Assembly: GCA_004357365.1 (NCBI GenBank) | Contig: SMVT01000098.1 | Coordinates: 1 to 14,052 of the forward strand | From: Nitrospina sp. | GTDB taxonomy: Bacteria > Nitrospinota > Nitrospinia > Nitrospinales > Nitrospinaceae | Length of the DNA stretch: 14,052 nt | Reading direction: 5' to 3' | Part shown: positions 7,221 to 14,052 of the stretch, piece after piece | Position numbering within the stretch: position 1 is the stretch's first letter | How the letters are laid out: each line of letters opens with the position of its first letter | Position numbers and translations under genes: made by a program | Notes under the pieces: model-generated | The model's input: the letters and a program-made list of their open reading frames with translations, nothing else | Told to the model about the DNA's origin: nothing | The model's database searches: none

Positions 7221-7745
7221 TTAAAAAGATATGCCCGCATGCGTCAGATGCCGGGTGATGTTGTTTGCCAGCAGGCCGGTGAGGATGCCGGAGATCAAAG
7301 AAAAGGTGAGGAACACCGGCAATAAATTGAAAAACGCGCCCTGTTGAATGAATAAATAAAACACGCATATGAAAATCGCGGTGGTGTGGGCATAGGCCGC
7401 CGCCACGCTGATGCCCACCAGGCTGAAGGCCCGCCGCCCTTCGCGGTACAACAAACCCATGACGGCGACCGAGGCCAACCCGCCGGCCAGGCTCAGAAAA
7501 AAAGTGGGGCTGAGAAACGTTCCGCCCAATACCGAGCCGAGGAGAACACGCAGCAGGGTGACTTCTACCGCCGCCCGGAATCCGAGGAACACCAGAGCGA
7601 TCAGGGTCATGATGTTCGCGAGGCCCAGTTTGACCCACGGGGTGGGCAAAGGAAGCAGGGCTTCCAACCGGTGCAGGACCACCCCCAACCCGACCAGAAG
7701 AGCAATGACCGCCATGCGCCTGTGTGAATTTTGGATGCGTTCCAA
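7221..7745 (-). CDS. Gx transporter family / heptaprenyl diphosphate synthase component I-like membrane protein
   Basis: This 174-residue protein is almost wholly hydrophobic, with five or six predicted membrane segments. The stretch WVKLGLANIMTLIAL (37-51) followed by LLRVLLGSVLGGTFLSP (64-80) and FLSLAGGLAS (83-92) matches the family annotated as Gx transporter or HepS_I. The molecular role is not firmly established; members have been linked by name to prenyl diphosphate synthesis, but the fold looks like a small membrane transporter component. A TTG at 7745 is preferred as start because AGGA (7752-7755 on the opposite strand) sits six bases before it. An ATG at 7715, ten codons in, just before the first membrane segment, is a fair alternative. 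It lies 33 bases downstream of clpC and is probably co-transcribed with it. Confidence 0.8.
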   Translation of the reverse strand: MERIQNSHRRMAVIALLVGLGVVLHRLEALLPLPTPWVKLGLANIMTLIALVFLGFRAAVEVTLLRVLLGSVLGGTFLSPTFFLSLAGGLASVAVMGLLYREGRRAFSLVGISVAAAYAHTTAIFICVFYLFIQQGAFFNLLPVFLTFSLISGILTGLLANNITRHLTHAGISF

Positions 7746-7751
7746 AAAATA

Positions 7752-7755
7752 TCCT
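7752..7755 (-). promoter_or_regulatory. Ribosome binding site deciding the TTG start of the Gx-transporter gene
   Basis: On the minus strand AGGA lies six bases before TTG 7745. The competing ATG at 7715 has only an AGG three bases upstream, which is too close, so the TTG start is favoured. Confidence 0.5.
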
Positions 7756-7778
7756 GACTGCGATTCGCGGAGAAAAGT

Positions 7779-10232
7779 TTATTTCACGGTAAAAACGTAA
7801 TCGCCTTTTTTGAAATCGACGTGAATCGTATCGCCGTGCTTGAACTCGCCGTTGATGATCCGCATGGAAATGGAGTTTTCGATTTTTTCTTCGATCAACC
7901 GCCTGAGCGGCCGGGCGCCGTACATTTCGCTGAATCCATCCTTGGCCAGTTGGTCTCTCACCTTTTTGGTCACCTCGAGAGTCATGTCGCTTTCCTGCAA
8001 GCGCTGGGTCAGGTTATTCAGCATCAGATCCGCGATCTGCCGCACTTGATCCGGTTCCAGCTTATGGAATACGATGAGGTCGTCCAGCCGGTTGATGAAT
8101 TCCGGCTTGAACAGTTTCTGCACCTCGTTCAATACCATCGACCGCACCTGTTCGTAGTCTCGCGATGAATCTTCCACCGCCGCGAATCCGATGCCCTTGG
8201 TCTTGCCTTCGGTGATCGATTTGGTGCCGATGTTGGACGTGCCGATGATGATGGCGTTCTTGAAACTGGTGACCCGCCCGTGCGCGTCGGTCAGCCGTCC
8301 GTCGTCCATTAACTGCAGAAGAATGTTGAGCACATCTGGATGCGCTTTCTCCAGCTCGTCCAGCAGGATGACGGAATACGGATGCCGCCGAACTTTTTCG
8401 GTCAACTGGCCGCCTTCGTCGTAACCGACATAGCCGGGCGGCGAACCAATGATCTTGGACACGGAATGCTTTTCCATATACTCGGACATGTCGAGGCGGA
8501 TCAGCCGGTTTTCGTCATCCAGCAAAAATTCCGCGAGGGCCTTGGCCAGCTCGGTTTTGCCCACGCCGGTGGGACCGAGAAACAGGAACGACCCGATGGG
8601 CCGGTCCTTGTCCTTGAGCCCGGCGCGGTTGCGGCGGATGGCGTTGCTGATGGCAACGATGGCGTTGTCCTGGCCGATCACCCGCTTGTGCAGGTTTTCC
8701 TCCATGTTCATGAGCTTTTCGGTTTCCGTCTCACGGATTTTGTTGACTGGGATGCCCGTCCAGGTGGCCACCACGTTGGCGATATCCTCTGCCGTCACCG
8801 AATGGTCGACCTGGTTCAAATCCGCGTTCCATTTTACCTTTTCGATGGAAAGCTTTTTGTCGATCTCCAGAACGCCCTGCCTCAGCTGTGCGACTTTTTC
8901 AAAATCCTGTCCGTCGAAGGCGTCTTTCTGTTCCTTGATGATTTCGTTGCGTTCCTTTTCCAACTGCTGGATGACCGGCGGCACGTAAATCAGCTCCAGG
9001 TGTTTTTTCGCGCCCGCTTCGTCGAGCAGGTCGACCGCCTTGTCCGGAAGCGCCCGGTCGTAAATGTGTTTCTCGGACAACTTCGCGGCGGCGAGGATCG
9101 CCTCGTCGCGGAACTGAATGGAATGATGTTCTTCGTATTTGGTTTTGAGGCCGTTCAGGATATCCACAGTGACATCGACCGAGGGTTCGTCAACCAGGAT
9201 CGGCTGGAACCGGCGGGCGAGGGCCTTGTCTTCCTCGATGCTCTTCTTGTAATCGTCGAGGGTGGTGGCGCCGATGCACTGCAGTTGGCCCTTGGCGAGC
9301 GCGGCTTTGAGTATGTTGGAGGCGTCGACGCCGCCCGCACCCGCTCCCGCATTGACAATGGTGTGCAATTCGTCGATGAACAGGATGATACTGCCGTGCG
9401 CGTTGGTGATCTCGTCCTTCACGGCTTTCATGCGTTCTTCAAATTCGCCGCGCATTTTGGCGCCGGCGATGATCTCGGACATCTCCAGCACCTTGACTCG
9501 CTTGTCCAGTAGCGAATGCGGCACTTCGGCTTTCACGATTTTTTGCGCCAGTCCTTCGACAATCACGGTTTTCCCCACACCCGGTTCGCCGATCAATACC
9601 GGATTGTTTTTCTTGCGCCGCGACAGGATCTGGATAATACGGTCGATTTCCTTTTCGCGTCCGATGACAGGGTCCAGATCGCCGCGCCGCGCCATGTCGG
9701 TGAGATCGGTCGTGTACTGGCTCAACACGTCCATTTTGCCTTCGCCGTCTTTTTCATCGATGTTGATGCCGCCGCGCATGATCTCCAGGTCTTCCTTGAC
9801 CTTGTTGTATTTCAGTCCGAATTCCTGTAGAATCTCCGCCGTTTGCCCCACGCGCGGATCGAACAGCGCCAGGAACATGGCGCCGACGCTGACGTAACGG
9901 TCCCCCAGCTTTTTCGCCTCGTCGAGGGCGATCTCGAACAGGGTGTCTGTTTCCTTGGCGAGGTGAATTTGCTGAATCTGCTGTTCCTCGTGCTTGGTTT
10001 CGCCTTCCTGGAGCTCGAACAGGCGGTCCAGAATTTTCCGCGTCATTTTTTTGTCTTCGGGGTAGTAGGTTTCCAGCAGTTTGACGATTCGCGAATCCTG
10101 TTGCTCCAGCAGGCCGATCAGGATAAAGTCCGGAGTCAGGAGCGTCTGGCGCAGATTGACCATTTCCATCGTCCCCACGTTGAGGGCTTCAATGACTTTA
10201 TCGGTGAGCTGTCGAAGGTGTTGTTGTAACAT
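7779..10232 (-). CDS. clpC: ATP-dependent Clp protease ATP-binding subunit ClpC
   Basis: ClpC is a hexameric AAA+ unfoldase that feeds substrates to the ClpP peptidase. The 817 residues show a helical N-domain (about 1-155). The D1 ATPase follows, with Walker A GEPGVGKT (215-222) and Walker B ILFIDE (283-288). A short middle region (about 415-475) carries a UVR-like segment near 430-462, far shorter than the ClpB coiled coil. The D2 ATPase has Walker A GPTGVGKT (553-560), Walker B VILLDE (621-626) and the GYVGY pore loop (600-604), and the C-terminal subdomain contains YGARPLRR (771-778). An IGF tripeptide at 681-683 fits the ClpP-docking loop, which ClpB lacks. In D1 the expected KYRG pore loop reads KMRG, with Met260 replacing the substrate-gripping Tyr. 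The ATG at 10232 has AAGGAAG upstream. It follows the deacetylase gene by 23 bases. Neither mcsA, mcsB nor clpP is nearby. Confidence 0.95.
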   Translation of the reverse strand: MLQQHLRQLTDKVIEALNVGTMEMVNLRQTLLTPDFILIGLLEQQDSRIVKLLETYYPEDKKMTRKILDRLFELQEGETKHEEQQIQQIHLAKETDTLFEIALDEAKKLGDRYVSVGAMFLALFDPRVGQTAEILQEFGLKYNKVKEDLEIMRGGINIDEKDGEGKMDVLSQYTTDLTDMARRGDLDPVIGREKEIDRIIQILSRRKKNNPVLIGEPGVGKTVIVEGLAQKIVKAEVPHSLLDKRVKVLEMSEIIAGAKMRGEFEERMKAVKDEITNAHGSIILFIDELHTIVNAGAGAGGVDASNILKAALAKGQLQCIGATTLDDYKKSIEEDKALARRFQPILVDEPSVDVTVDILNGLKTKYEEHHSIQFRDEAILAAAKLSEKHIYDRALPDKAVDLLDEAGAKKHLELIYVPPVIQQLEKERNEIIKEQKDAFDGQDFEKVAQLRQGVLEIDKKLSIEKVKWNADLNQVDHSVTAEDIANVVATWTGIPVNKIRETETEKLMNMEENLHKRVIGQDNAIVAISNAIRRNRAGLKDKDRPIGSFLFLGPTGVGKTELAKALAEFLLDDENRLIRLDMSEYMEKHSVSKIIGSPPGYVGYDEGGQLTEKVRRHPYSVILLDELEKAHPDVLNILLQLMDDGRLTDAHGRVTSFKNAIIIGTSNIGTKSITEGKTKGIGFAAVEDSSRDYEQVRSMVLNEVQKLFKPEFINRLDDLIVFHKLEPDQVRQIADLMLNNLTQRLQESDMTLEVTKKVRDQLAKDGFSEMYGARPLRRLIEEKIENSISMRIINGEFKHGDTIHVDFKKGDYVFTVK

Positions 10233-10242
10233 GGTAAAATCG

Positions 10243-10249
10243 CTTCCTT
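10243..10249 (-). promoter_or_regulatory. Ribosome binding site of clpC
   Basis: AAGGAAG on the minus strand, ten bases before ATG 10232, inside the 23-base gap after the deacetylase stop codon. It is one of the stronger Shine-Dalgarno matches in the window and suggests independent translation initiation of clpC on a shared transcript. Confidence 0.6.
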
Positions 10250-10255
10250 AAAAAA

Positions 10256-11191
10256 TTATGAGAGCAGGTTTTTCAAATGGGCGTGAACCGAGCTGGCCAG
10301 AGCGTTCGGATCGTAACCGCCTTCCAGCATGGAAATCAGGCGTCCATCGCAGATTTCATTCGCGGCGGTGACGATCATCTTGGTCATGGCGCCGTAACAT
10401 TCGGTGGAGACATTCATCTGCGCCAGCGGGTCGTCCGCGTGCGCGTCGAACCCGGCGGACAGGATAATGAGGTCGGGCTTGAACCGGATCATTTCCGGGA
10501 TGAGTTTGTCCTTGACCAGACTCAGATAATCCTCGTCACCGGAAAAGGGCCGTAAAGCAAAATTGAGCGTGGTGCCCAGGCCGTCGCCGGTGCCGGTTTC
10601 TTCCGACGCGCCGGTGCCCGGATAAAACGGGTACTGATGGGCACTGCTGTAATACACATTGCTCCTCGCGTAAAAAGAGTTCTGAGTGCCGTTGCCGTGA
10701 TGCACGTCCCAGTCGAAGATGAACACGCGGTCGAGGCCTTTTTTCTCGATCGCGTAATCGGCGGCGATGGCGACGTTGTTGAACACGCAGAATCCCATCG
10801 ACCGGTCATGCTCGGCGTGATGGCCCGGCGGGCGCACCGCGCAGAACACGTTGTCGCAGACGCCGTCCACCACCAGATCGACGGCCTTGAGCCCCGCGCC
10901 CGTGCTGAGCAGGGCGGCTTCGTAGGACCGGGCGCAGACGGCGGTATCGGGGTCCAGACTGCTGGCTCCGCCTTCGCATTGGCGTTGCACGGATTCGGCA
11001 TAGCCGGCGGCGTGGTTCAATCCGATTTCGTCCAGGGTGGCCGGGCGCGGATCGTGCCGTTGCAATTGGGCGTCGATATCGGAATTTTTCAGGTATTTCT
11101 CGATGGCCACCAGGCGTCCGAAATTTTCCGGGTGCTCGCCGGTATCATGCTCCAGGTACAGGGGGTGATAGATATAACCTGTTTTATTCAT
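10256..11191 (-). CDS. Histone deacetylase family zinc amidohydrolase (class II-like)
   Basis: Members hydrolyse acetyl-lysine, acetylpolyamines or similar amides using one zinc ion. The 311 residues are full length for bacterial forms. Visible active-site parts are the His pair in RPPGHHAEHDRSMGFC (His124, His125), the zinc ligands Asp162 and His164 in FDWDVHHGNGT, Asp249 in SAGFDAHADDPLA, and the transition-state Tyr293 in EGGYD. No signal peptide is seen, so it is cytoplasmic. The wording of these motifs is closer to class II (HDAC6-like) and acetoin-utilisation-type proteins than to polyamine deacetylases, but the substrate is not predictable. The ATG at 11191 is preceded by AGG about ten bases upstream. 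It is divergent from queG and lies directly before clpC, with which it probably forms an operon. Confidence 0.92.
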   Translation of the reverse strand: MNKTGYIYHPLYLEHDTGEHPENFGRLVAIEKYLKNSDIDAQLQRHDPRPATLDEIGLNHAAGYAESVQRQCEGGASSLDPDTAVCARSYEAALLSTGAGLKAVDLVVDGVCDNVFCAVRPPGHHAEHDRSMGFCVFNNVAIAADYAIEKKGLDRVFIFDWDVHHGNGTQNSFYARSNVYYSSAHQYPFYPGTGASEETGTGDGLGTTLNFALRPFSGDEDYLSLVKDKLIPEMIRFKPDLIILSAGFDAHADDPLAQMNVSTECYGAMTKMIVTAANEICDGRLISMLEGGYDPNALASSVHAHLKNLLS

Positions 11192-11243
11192 TGAAGTTAG
11201 CCTGTTTTTGGGAGACGAGGCCTTACCCTATCAAAAACCTCTA

Positions 11244-11252
11244 TGTATATCA
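11244..11252 (-). promoter_or_regulatory. Possible extended -10 element for the deacetylase-clpC run
   Basis: Minus-strand TGATATACA has the TGn extension and four of six -10 bases, inside an AT-rich patch between the divergent deacetylase and queG genes. Its -35 region would fall at the start of queG and shows no consensus. The match is weak and offered only because no better candidate is seen. Confidence 0.25.
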
Positions 11253-11264
11253 ATAATATTACTT

Positions 11265-12395
11265 ATGGCTGAAAGCAAGGATACACGGGAAAAACTGGAG
11301 AAAATCCGCCGCCGGGCCCTGGAGCTGGGGTTCGACCGCCTGGGCGTCGCCCCGCCCGAGTTGGGAGCCGCCGGCAGGCGGTTTGAGCAGTGGCTGGCCG
11401 ACCGATACGACGGGGAAATGTATTATATGAAGCGCGGCGGGGCCAAGCGGCTGGATCCCGAGGGGGTCCTGCCCGGCGTGAAAAGCGTCATCTGCCTGAT
11501 GACGAATTATTTCCCTACACCACGGACCCTCGATTTTCTGAAGGAGCCGGACACCGGCGATCTCTCCAATTACGCCTGGCACCTGGACTATCACGACCTC
11601 ATTCAGCCCCGACTCCGGCAGTTGGAGGAATGTCTGGCTGAGGAGTTCCCCGGGTGCCGCACCAAAGGATATGTCGATACCGGCCCCATCCTCGAAAAAC
11701 CGCTGGCCCAGAGGGCTGGGCTGGGCTGGATCGGCAAGCACACCAACCTGCTGACCGAGGGGCTGGGGTCCTATTATTTCCTCTCGGAGATCCTGGTGGA
11801 TGTGGACCTGCCGCTGTCCGAAGCGGCGGTGGACCATTGCGGAACCTGCACCGAGTGCATCGATATCTGCCCGACCGGGGCTATTGTCGCGCCCTATGTG
11901 CTTGATTCCCGCAAATGCATCTCCTACCTGACCATCGAGCTCAAGGGGCCCATCCCCCACGAATTCCGCAAGGCCATCGGCAACCGCATCTACGGTTGCG
12001 ACGACTGCCAGATCGTCTGCCCGTGGAACTCCTACGCTGTGGCCACCGAGGAGCCGGCCTTTCAGGAACGGGAGGAGGTCAAGGGCCTGATCGCCCTGAT
12101 GCAGTTGGATGAGGAGGGATTCCGCGCCCGTTTCCGGAAGAGCCCGGTGAAGCGCATCAAACGCCGGGGCCTGCTCAGAAATGTAGCGGTGGCGCTGGGC
12201 AATTCCGGCCGGCCTGAGGCGGTGCCGGTGCTCACCGAGGCGCTTGCCGACCCGGAATCCCTCATCCGTTCCCATGCGGTCTGGGCCTTGGCAGAGCTTT
12301 TGGGGCCGGAGGCTTTAGTGGTGGTGGAATCCGGCCTGCAGGGGGAGACCGACCCCGTGGTTTTGAGCGAAATCGAGCGGATAAAAACGGTTTGA
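11265..12395 (+). CDS. queG: Epoxyqueuosine reductase QueG
   Basis: QueG reduces epoxyqueuosine to queuosine in the wobble position of GUN-anticodon tRNAs, using cobalamin and two 4Fe-4S clusters. From ATG 11265 it is 376 residues, close to the family norm. An in-frame TTG at 11208 would add 19 unconserved residues and is disfavoured; neither start has a clear Shine-Dalgarno sequence. The N-terminal part holds YVDTGPILEK (137-146), whose Asp138 matches the proposed catalytic acid, and GLGWIGKHTNLL (152-163). Two ferredoxin-like Cys sets follow: 192, 195, 198, 202 and 218, 245, 248, 252. Residues about 300-370 look like HEAT-type repeats (RNVAVALGN, RSHAVWALAE), as in long QueG forms. It is divergent from the deacetylase and precedes hemE by 62 bases. 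Confidence 0.95.
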   Translation: MAESKDTREKLEKIRRRALELGFDRLGVAPPELGAAGRRFEQWLADRYDGEMYYMKRGGAKRLDPEGVLPGVKSVICLMTNYFPTPRTLDFLKEPDTGDLSNYAWHLDYHDLIQPRLRQLEECLAEEFPGCRTKGYVDTGPILEKPLAQRAGLGWIGKHTNLLTEGLGSYYFLSEILVDVDLPLSEAAVDHCGTCTECIDICPTGAIVAPYVLDSRKCISYLTIELKGPIPHEFRKAIGNRIYGCDDCQIVCPWNSYAVATEEPAFQEREEVKGLIALMQLDEEGFRARFRKSPVKRIKRRGLLRNVAVALGNSGRPEAVPVLTEALADPESLIRSHAVWALAELLGPEALVVVESGLQGETDPVVLSEIERIKTV

Positions 12396-12421
12396 TATTC
12401 ACCGGATACCCGGCCTATAAT
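12392..12421 (+). promoter_or_regulatory. Sigma70-type promoter of hemE-hemH
   Basis: TTGATA (12392-12397, five of six -35 bases) and TATAAT (12416-12421, perfect -10) are separated by 18 bases. The -35 hexamer overlaps the queG stop codon. Transcription would start near 12428, leaving about 30 bases of leader before the hemE ATG. It is the best complete promoter match I see in the window. Confidence 0.65.
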
Positions 12422-12457
12422 CAAAATCTTTAAATTTCAATACACCCAGGCGGTGGC

Positions 12458-13498
12458 ATGGATAAAAACGGAAATTTCCGGTTTCTCAAGGCTATCCGGG
12501 GCGAACCGGTGGACTGCACCCCGGTCTGGTTCATGCGCCAGGCGGGACGGTATATGAAGGTCTACCGGGACCTCAAGGAAAAGCATACGTTTCTCGAACT
12601 CTGCAAAACTCCCGAGTTGGCCTGCGAGGTCACCCTGCAACCGCTGGACGTGCTGGGGTTGGACGCCGCCATCATTTTCGCGGACATTCTTTTGCCGCTG
12701 GAGCCGATGGGCACCGGCCTTGAGTTTACGGCGGGGGACGGTCCGTCCATTCCGCGTCCGGTGCGCACCCGCAAAGATGTCGAAGCGCTGAAGCCGGTGA
12801 ACGCCGAGGAGCAGTTGGGTTATGTCGGCGAGGCCATGCAAATGGTGCGGGGAGAGATTTCCGGCAAAATGCCGCTGATCGGATTTTCCGCCGCGCCGTT
12901 CACCCTCGCCAGTTACATGGTGGAGGGCGGCAAGTCGAAAGATTTCACCACCACCAAACGGATGATGTACGAGGAACCTGAGATGTGGGCTCTGCTCATG
13001 ACCAAGGTGGCCGACGTGCTGGTCGATTACCTTAAGATGCAGGTGAAGGCCGGGGCGCAGGCCCTGCAGGTGTTCGACAGCTGGGTCGGGTGCCTGAATC
13101 CCGGCGATTATCAAACCTATATTCTGCCGCACACCCGCCGCGTGTTCGACGGATTGAAAGACGCCGGTGTGCCGGTGATCAATTTCAGTACCGGGACTTC
13201 CACCATGTTACCTTTGGTGCGGCAAGCCGGGGGCGACGTCATGAGTTTCGACTGGCGCATCGACCTGGATGACGCGTGGCGTCAGATCGGTCACCAGACT
13301 CCCGTGCAAGGCAACCTCGACCCCAACCTGCTGTTCGCTTCCCTGCCGGTCATCCGCGAACGGGTGCACGATGTCATGCGCCGCGCCGCCGGCAGGCCCG
13401 GCCACATCTTCAACCTGGGGCATGGCATTCTGCAACACACGCCGGTGGATCATGTCAAGGCTGTGGTCGACATGGTGCATGAATATCAACATGAGTGA
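12458..13498 (+). CDS. hemE: Uroporphyrinogen III decarboxylase HemE
   Basis: HemE removes four carboxyl groups from uroporphyrinogen III to give coproporphyrinogen III in heme synthesis, without a cofactor. The 346-residue length is typical. Signature 1 is seen as WFMRQAGRYM (24-33), with Arg27 and Arg31 positioned to bind substrate carboxylates. The essential Asp76 lies in FADILLPLEPMG. Signature 2 is GFSAAPFTLASYMVEGG (142-158). Later conserved points are the FDSWVG turn (206-211), QGNLDPN (284-290) and NLGHGI (319-324). ATG 12458 has AGG seven bases upstream. The gene has its own promoter at 12392-12421 and overlaps hemH by 8 bases, so the two are translated from one message. Confidence 0.96.
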   Translation: MDKNGNFRFLKAIRGEPVDCTPVWFMRQAGRYMKVYRDLKEKHTFLELCKTPELACEVTLQPLDVLGLDAAIIFADILLPLEPMGTGLEFTAGDGPSIPRPVRTRKDVEALKPVNAEEQLGYVGEAMQMVRGEISGKMPLIGFSAAPFTLASYMVEGGKSKDFTTTKRMMYEEPEMWALLMTKVADVLVDYLKMQVKAGAQALQVFDSWVGCLNPGDYQTYILPHTRRVFDGLKDAGVPVINFSTGTSTMLPLVRQAGGDVMSFDWRIDLDDAWRQIGHQTPVQGNLDPNLLFASLPVIRERVHDVMRRAAGRPGHIFNLGHGILQHTPVDHVKAVVDMVHEYQHE

Positions 13499-14052
13499 AA
13501 TATCCCTGCCCCATAAAATTACCCACACGGCGGTCCTTCTGCTGGCGCACGGCGCGCCGACCCGCCTGCAGGACATTCCCGAATACCTGAAAAATATTCG
13601 CGGCGGCCGGGTTTCTTCGCCGGAAGTGATTCAGGAAATCACCGATCGTTACGAGCAGATCGGCGGCGGGTCGCCCTTGCTGGACATCACGCGCTCGCAG
13701 GCGGCGGCGTTGCAAAAACTTTTGAATCAGGACGGCGACGACTTCAAAGTGTATCTGGGGATGCGCGCCTGGGCGCCTTTCATCCAGGAGACGGTGCAAC
13801 AGATGGTGACGGACGGCGTGCAACGCATTGTCGCTTTGTGTCTGGCGCCGCAATACAGCCGCTGGAGCACCGAACGTTATATGAAATCTTTCAGCGACGC
13901 GCTGGCTCAATCCGGCCTTTGGGATATTGAAATCCAATTTGTCAAAAGCTGGCCGGACCAACCGCGGTTGATCGATGCCTTTGTCGAGCGTTATCAGGCC
14001 GCCGCCGATCGGCTCCGTGCCGAAGGGCGGGAGGATTTTCATACGTTGTTCA
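13491..14052 (+). CDS. hemH: Ferrochelatase HemH, N-terminal part, cut by the right edge
   Basis: HemH inserts ferrous iron into protoporphyrin IX, the last step of the protoporphyrin branch of heme synthesis. The frame is open to the window end, giving 187 codons, about half to three-fifths of a normal enzyme; the catalytic His region is off-window. Seen are LLLAHGAP (16-23), LKNIRGGR (33-40), the SPEVIQEITDRYEQIGGGSP block (43-62), GMRAWAPFIQETV (90-102) and LAPQYSRWST (118-127), which is the conserved P-Q-Y-S loop. The start ATGAGTGA overlaps the hemE stop by 8 bases and has no Shine-Dalgarno sequence, pointing to translational coupling. In many bacteria protoporphyrinogen oxidase follows next; that cannot be tested here. 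Confidence 0.94.
   Translation, partial: MSEISLPHKITHTAVLLLAHGAPTRLQDIPEYLKNIRGGRVSSPEVIQEITDRYEQIGGGSPLLDITRSQAAALQKLLNQDGDDFKVYLGMRAWAPFIQETVQQMVTDGVQRIVALCLAPQYSRWSTERYMKSFSDALAQSGLWDIEIQFVKSWPDQPRLIDAFVERYQAAADRLRAEGREDFHTLF

Noticed and set aside
8340..9512. Open frame of 390 codons on the plus strand
   Set aside because: It is antisense to clpC, whose motifs (both Walker A sites, pore loops, IGF loop) are unmistakable. The antisense frame has no recognisable domain and a composition typical of mirrored GC-rich codons.
11259..12275. Open frame of 338 codons on the minus strand
   Set aside because: Antisense to queG with its two iron-sulfur Cys sets; no domain signature in the opposite frame.
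11265..12395. Possible foreign origin of queG from codon use (25 GAG to 11 GAA)
   Set aside because: The GT9 gene prefers GAA (about 13 to 7), so queG looked different, but hemE next door is also GAG-rich (about 12 to 7). The variation is within the local range and gives no good sign of transfer.
12437..13132. Open frame of 231 codons on the minus strand
   Set aside because: Antisense to hemE, covering its promoter-proximal half; no family resemblance.
13455..14042. Open frame of 195 codons on the minus strand
   Set aside because: Antisense to hemE end and hemH. The plus frame shows clear ferrochelatase blocks and an overlapping start, so the minus frame is a shadow.

Overview
The window is an ordinary-looking chromosomal segment from a Gram-negative, GC-rich bacterium. 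I recognise 14 protein-coding genes. Twelve are complete, one (prfA) is cut at the left edge and one (hemH) at the right edge. I see no rRNA, tRNA, insertion sequence, phage gene, CRISPR array or toxin-antitoxin pair. No gap between genes exceeds 300 bases. An ADP-heptose-type GT9 glycosyltransferase implies a lipopolysaccharide outer membrane. ClpC with a UVR-type middle domain, a bacterial class II-like deacetylase and a hemE-hemH pair would fit Nitrospinota or a deltaproteobacterial-grade lineage. That placement is an impression from protein style, not a computed result.

Layout. (1) 1-3664, plus strand: prfA (C-terminus), prmC, murA and a GT9 glycosyltransferase. This is a tight run joining translation termination, the methylation of release factors and two envelope-building steps. 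(2) 3681-4947: a small PRC-barrel protein on the minus strand and a secreted DUF4124 protein on the plus strand, divergently transcribed from a short AT-rich region with two back-to-back extended -10 promoters. (3) 5060-6418, plus: an AGCS-family sodium:amino-acid symporter. (4) 11191-6430, minus: a histone-deacetylase-fold amidohydrolase, clpC, a small Gx-transporter-family membrane protein and a GT2 glycosyltransferase, all one direction with short gaps between the first three. (5) 11265-12395, plus: queG, the last step of queuosine synthesis. (6) 12458 to the right edge, plus: hemE overlapping hemH, with a near-consensus promoter sitting over the queG stop codon.

How they work together. 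PrmC methylates the GGQ glutamine of the release factor encoded just upstream. MurA opens peptidoglycan synthesis and the GT9 enzyme probably builds LPS core, so the left block couples translation and envelope growth. HemE and HemH lie on the protoporphyrin route to heme, with the intervening steps encoded elsewhere. QueG needs cobalamin and iron-sulfur clusters. The deacetylase-ClpC pair is a plausible protein-quality-control unit, but that link rests on adjacency alone.

I found no convincing undescribed multi-gene system. The points most worth a second look are a Tyr-to-Met change in the D1 pore loop of ClpC, a His-to-Asn change in the nucleotide-sugar motif of the GT9 enzyme, the overlapping divergent promoters near 4121-4153, and the deacetylase-clpC gene pairing.
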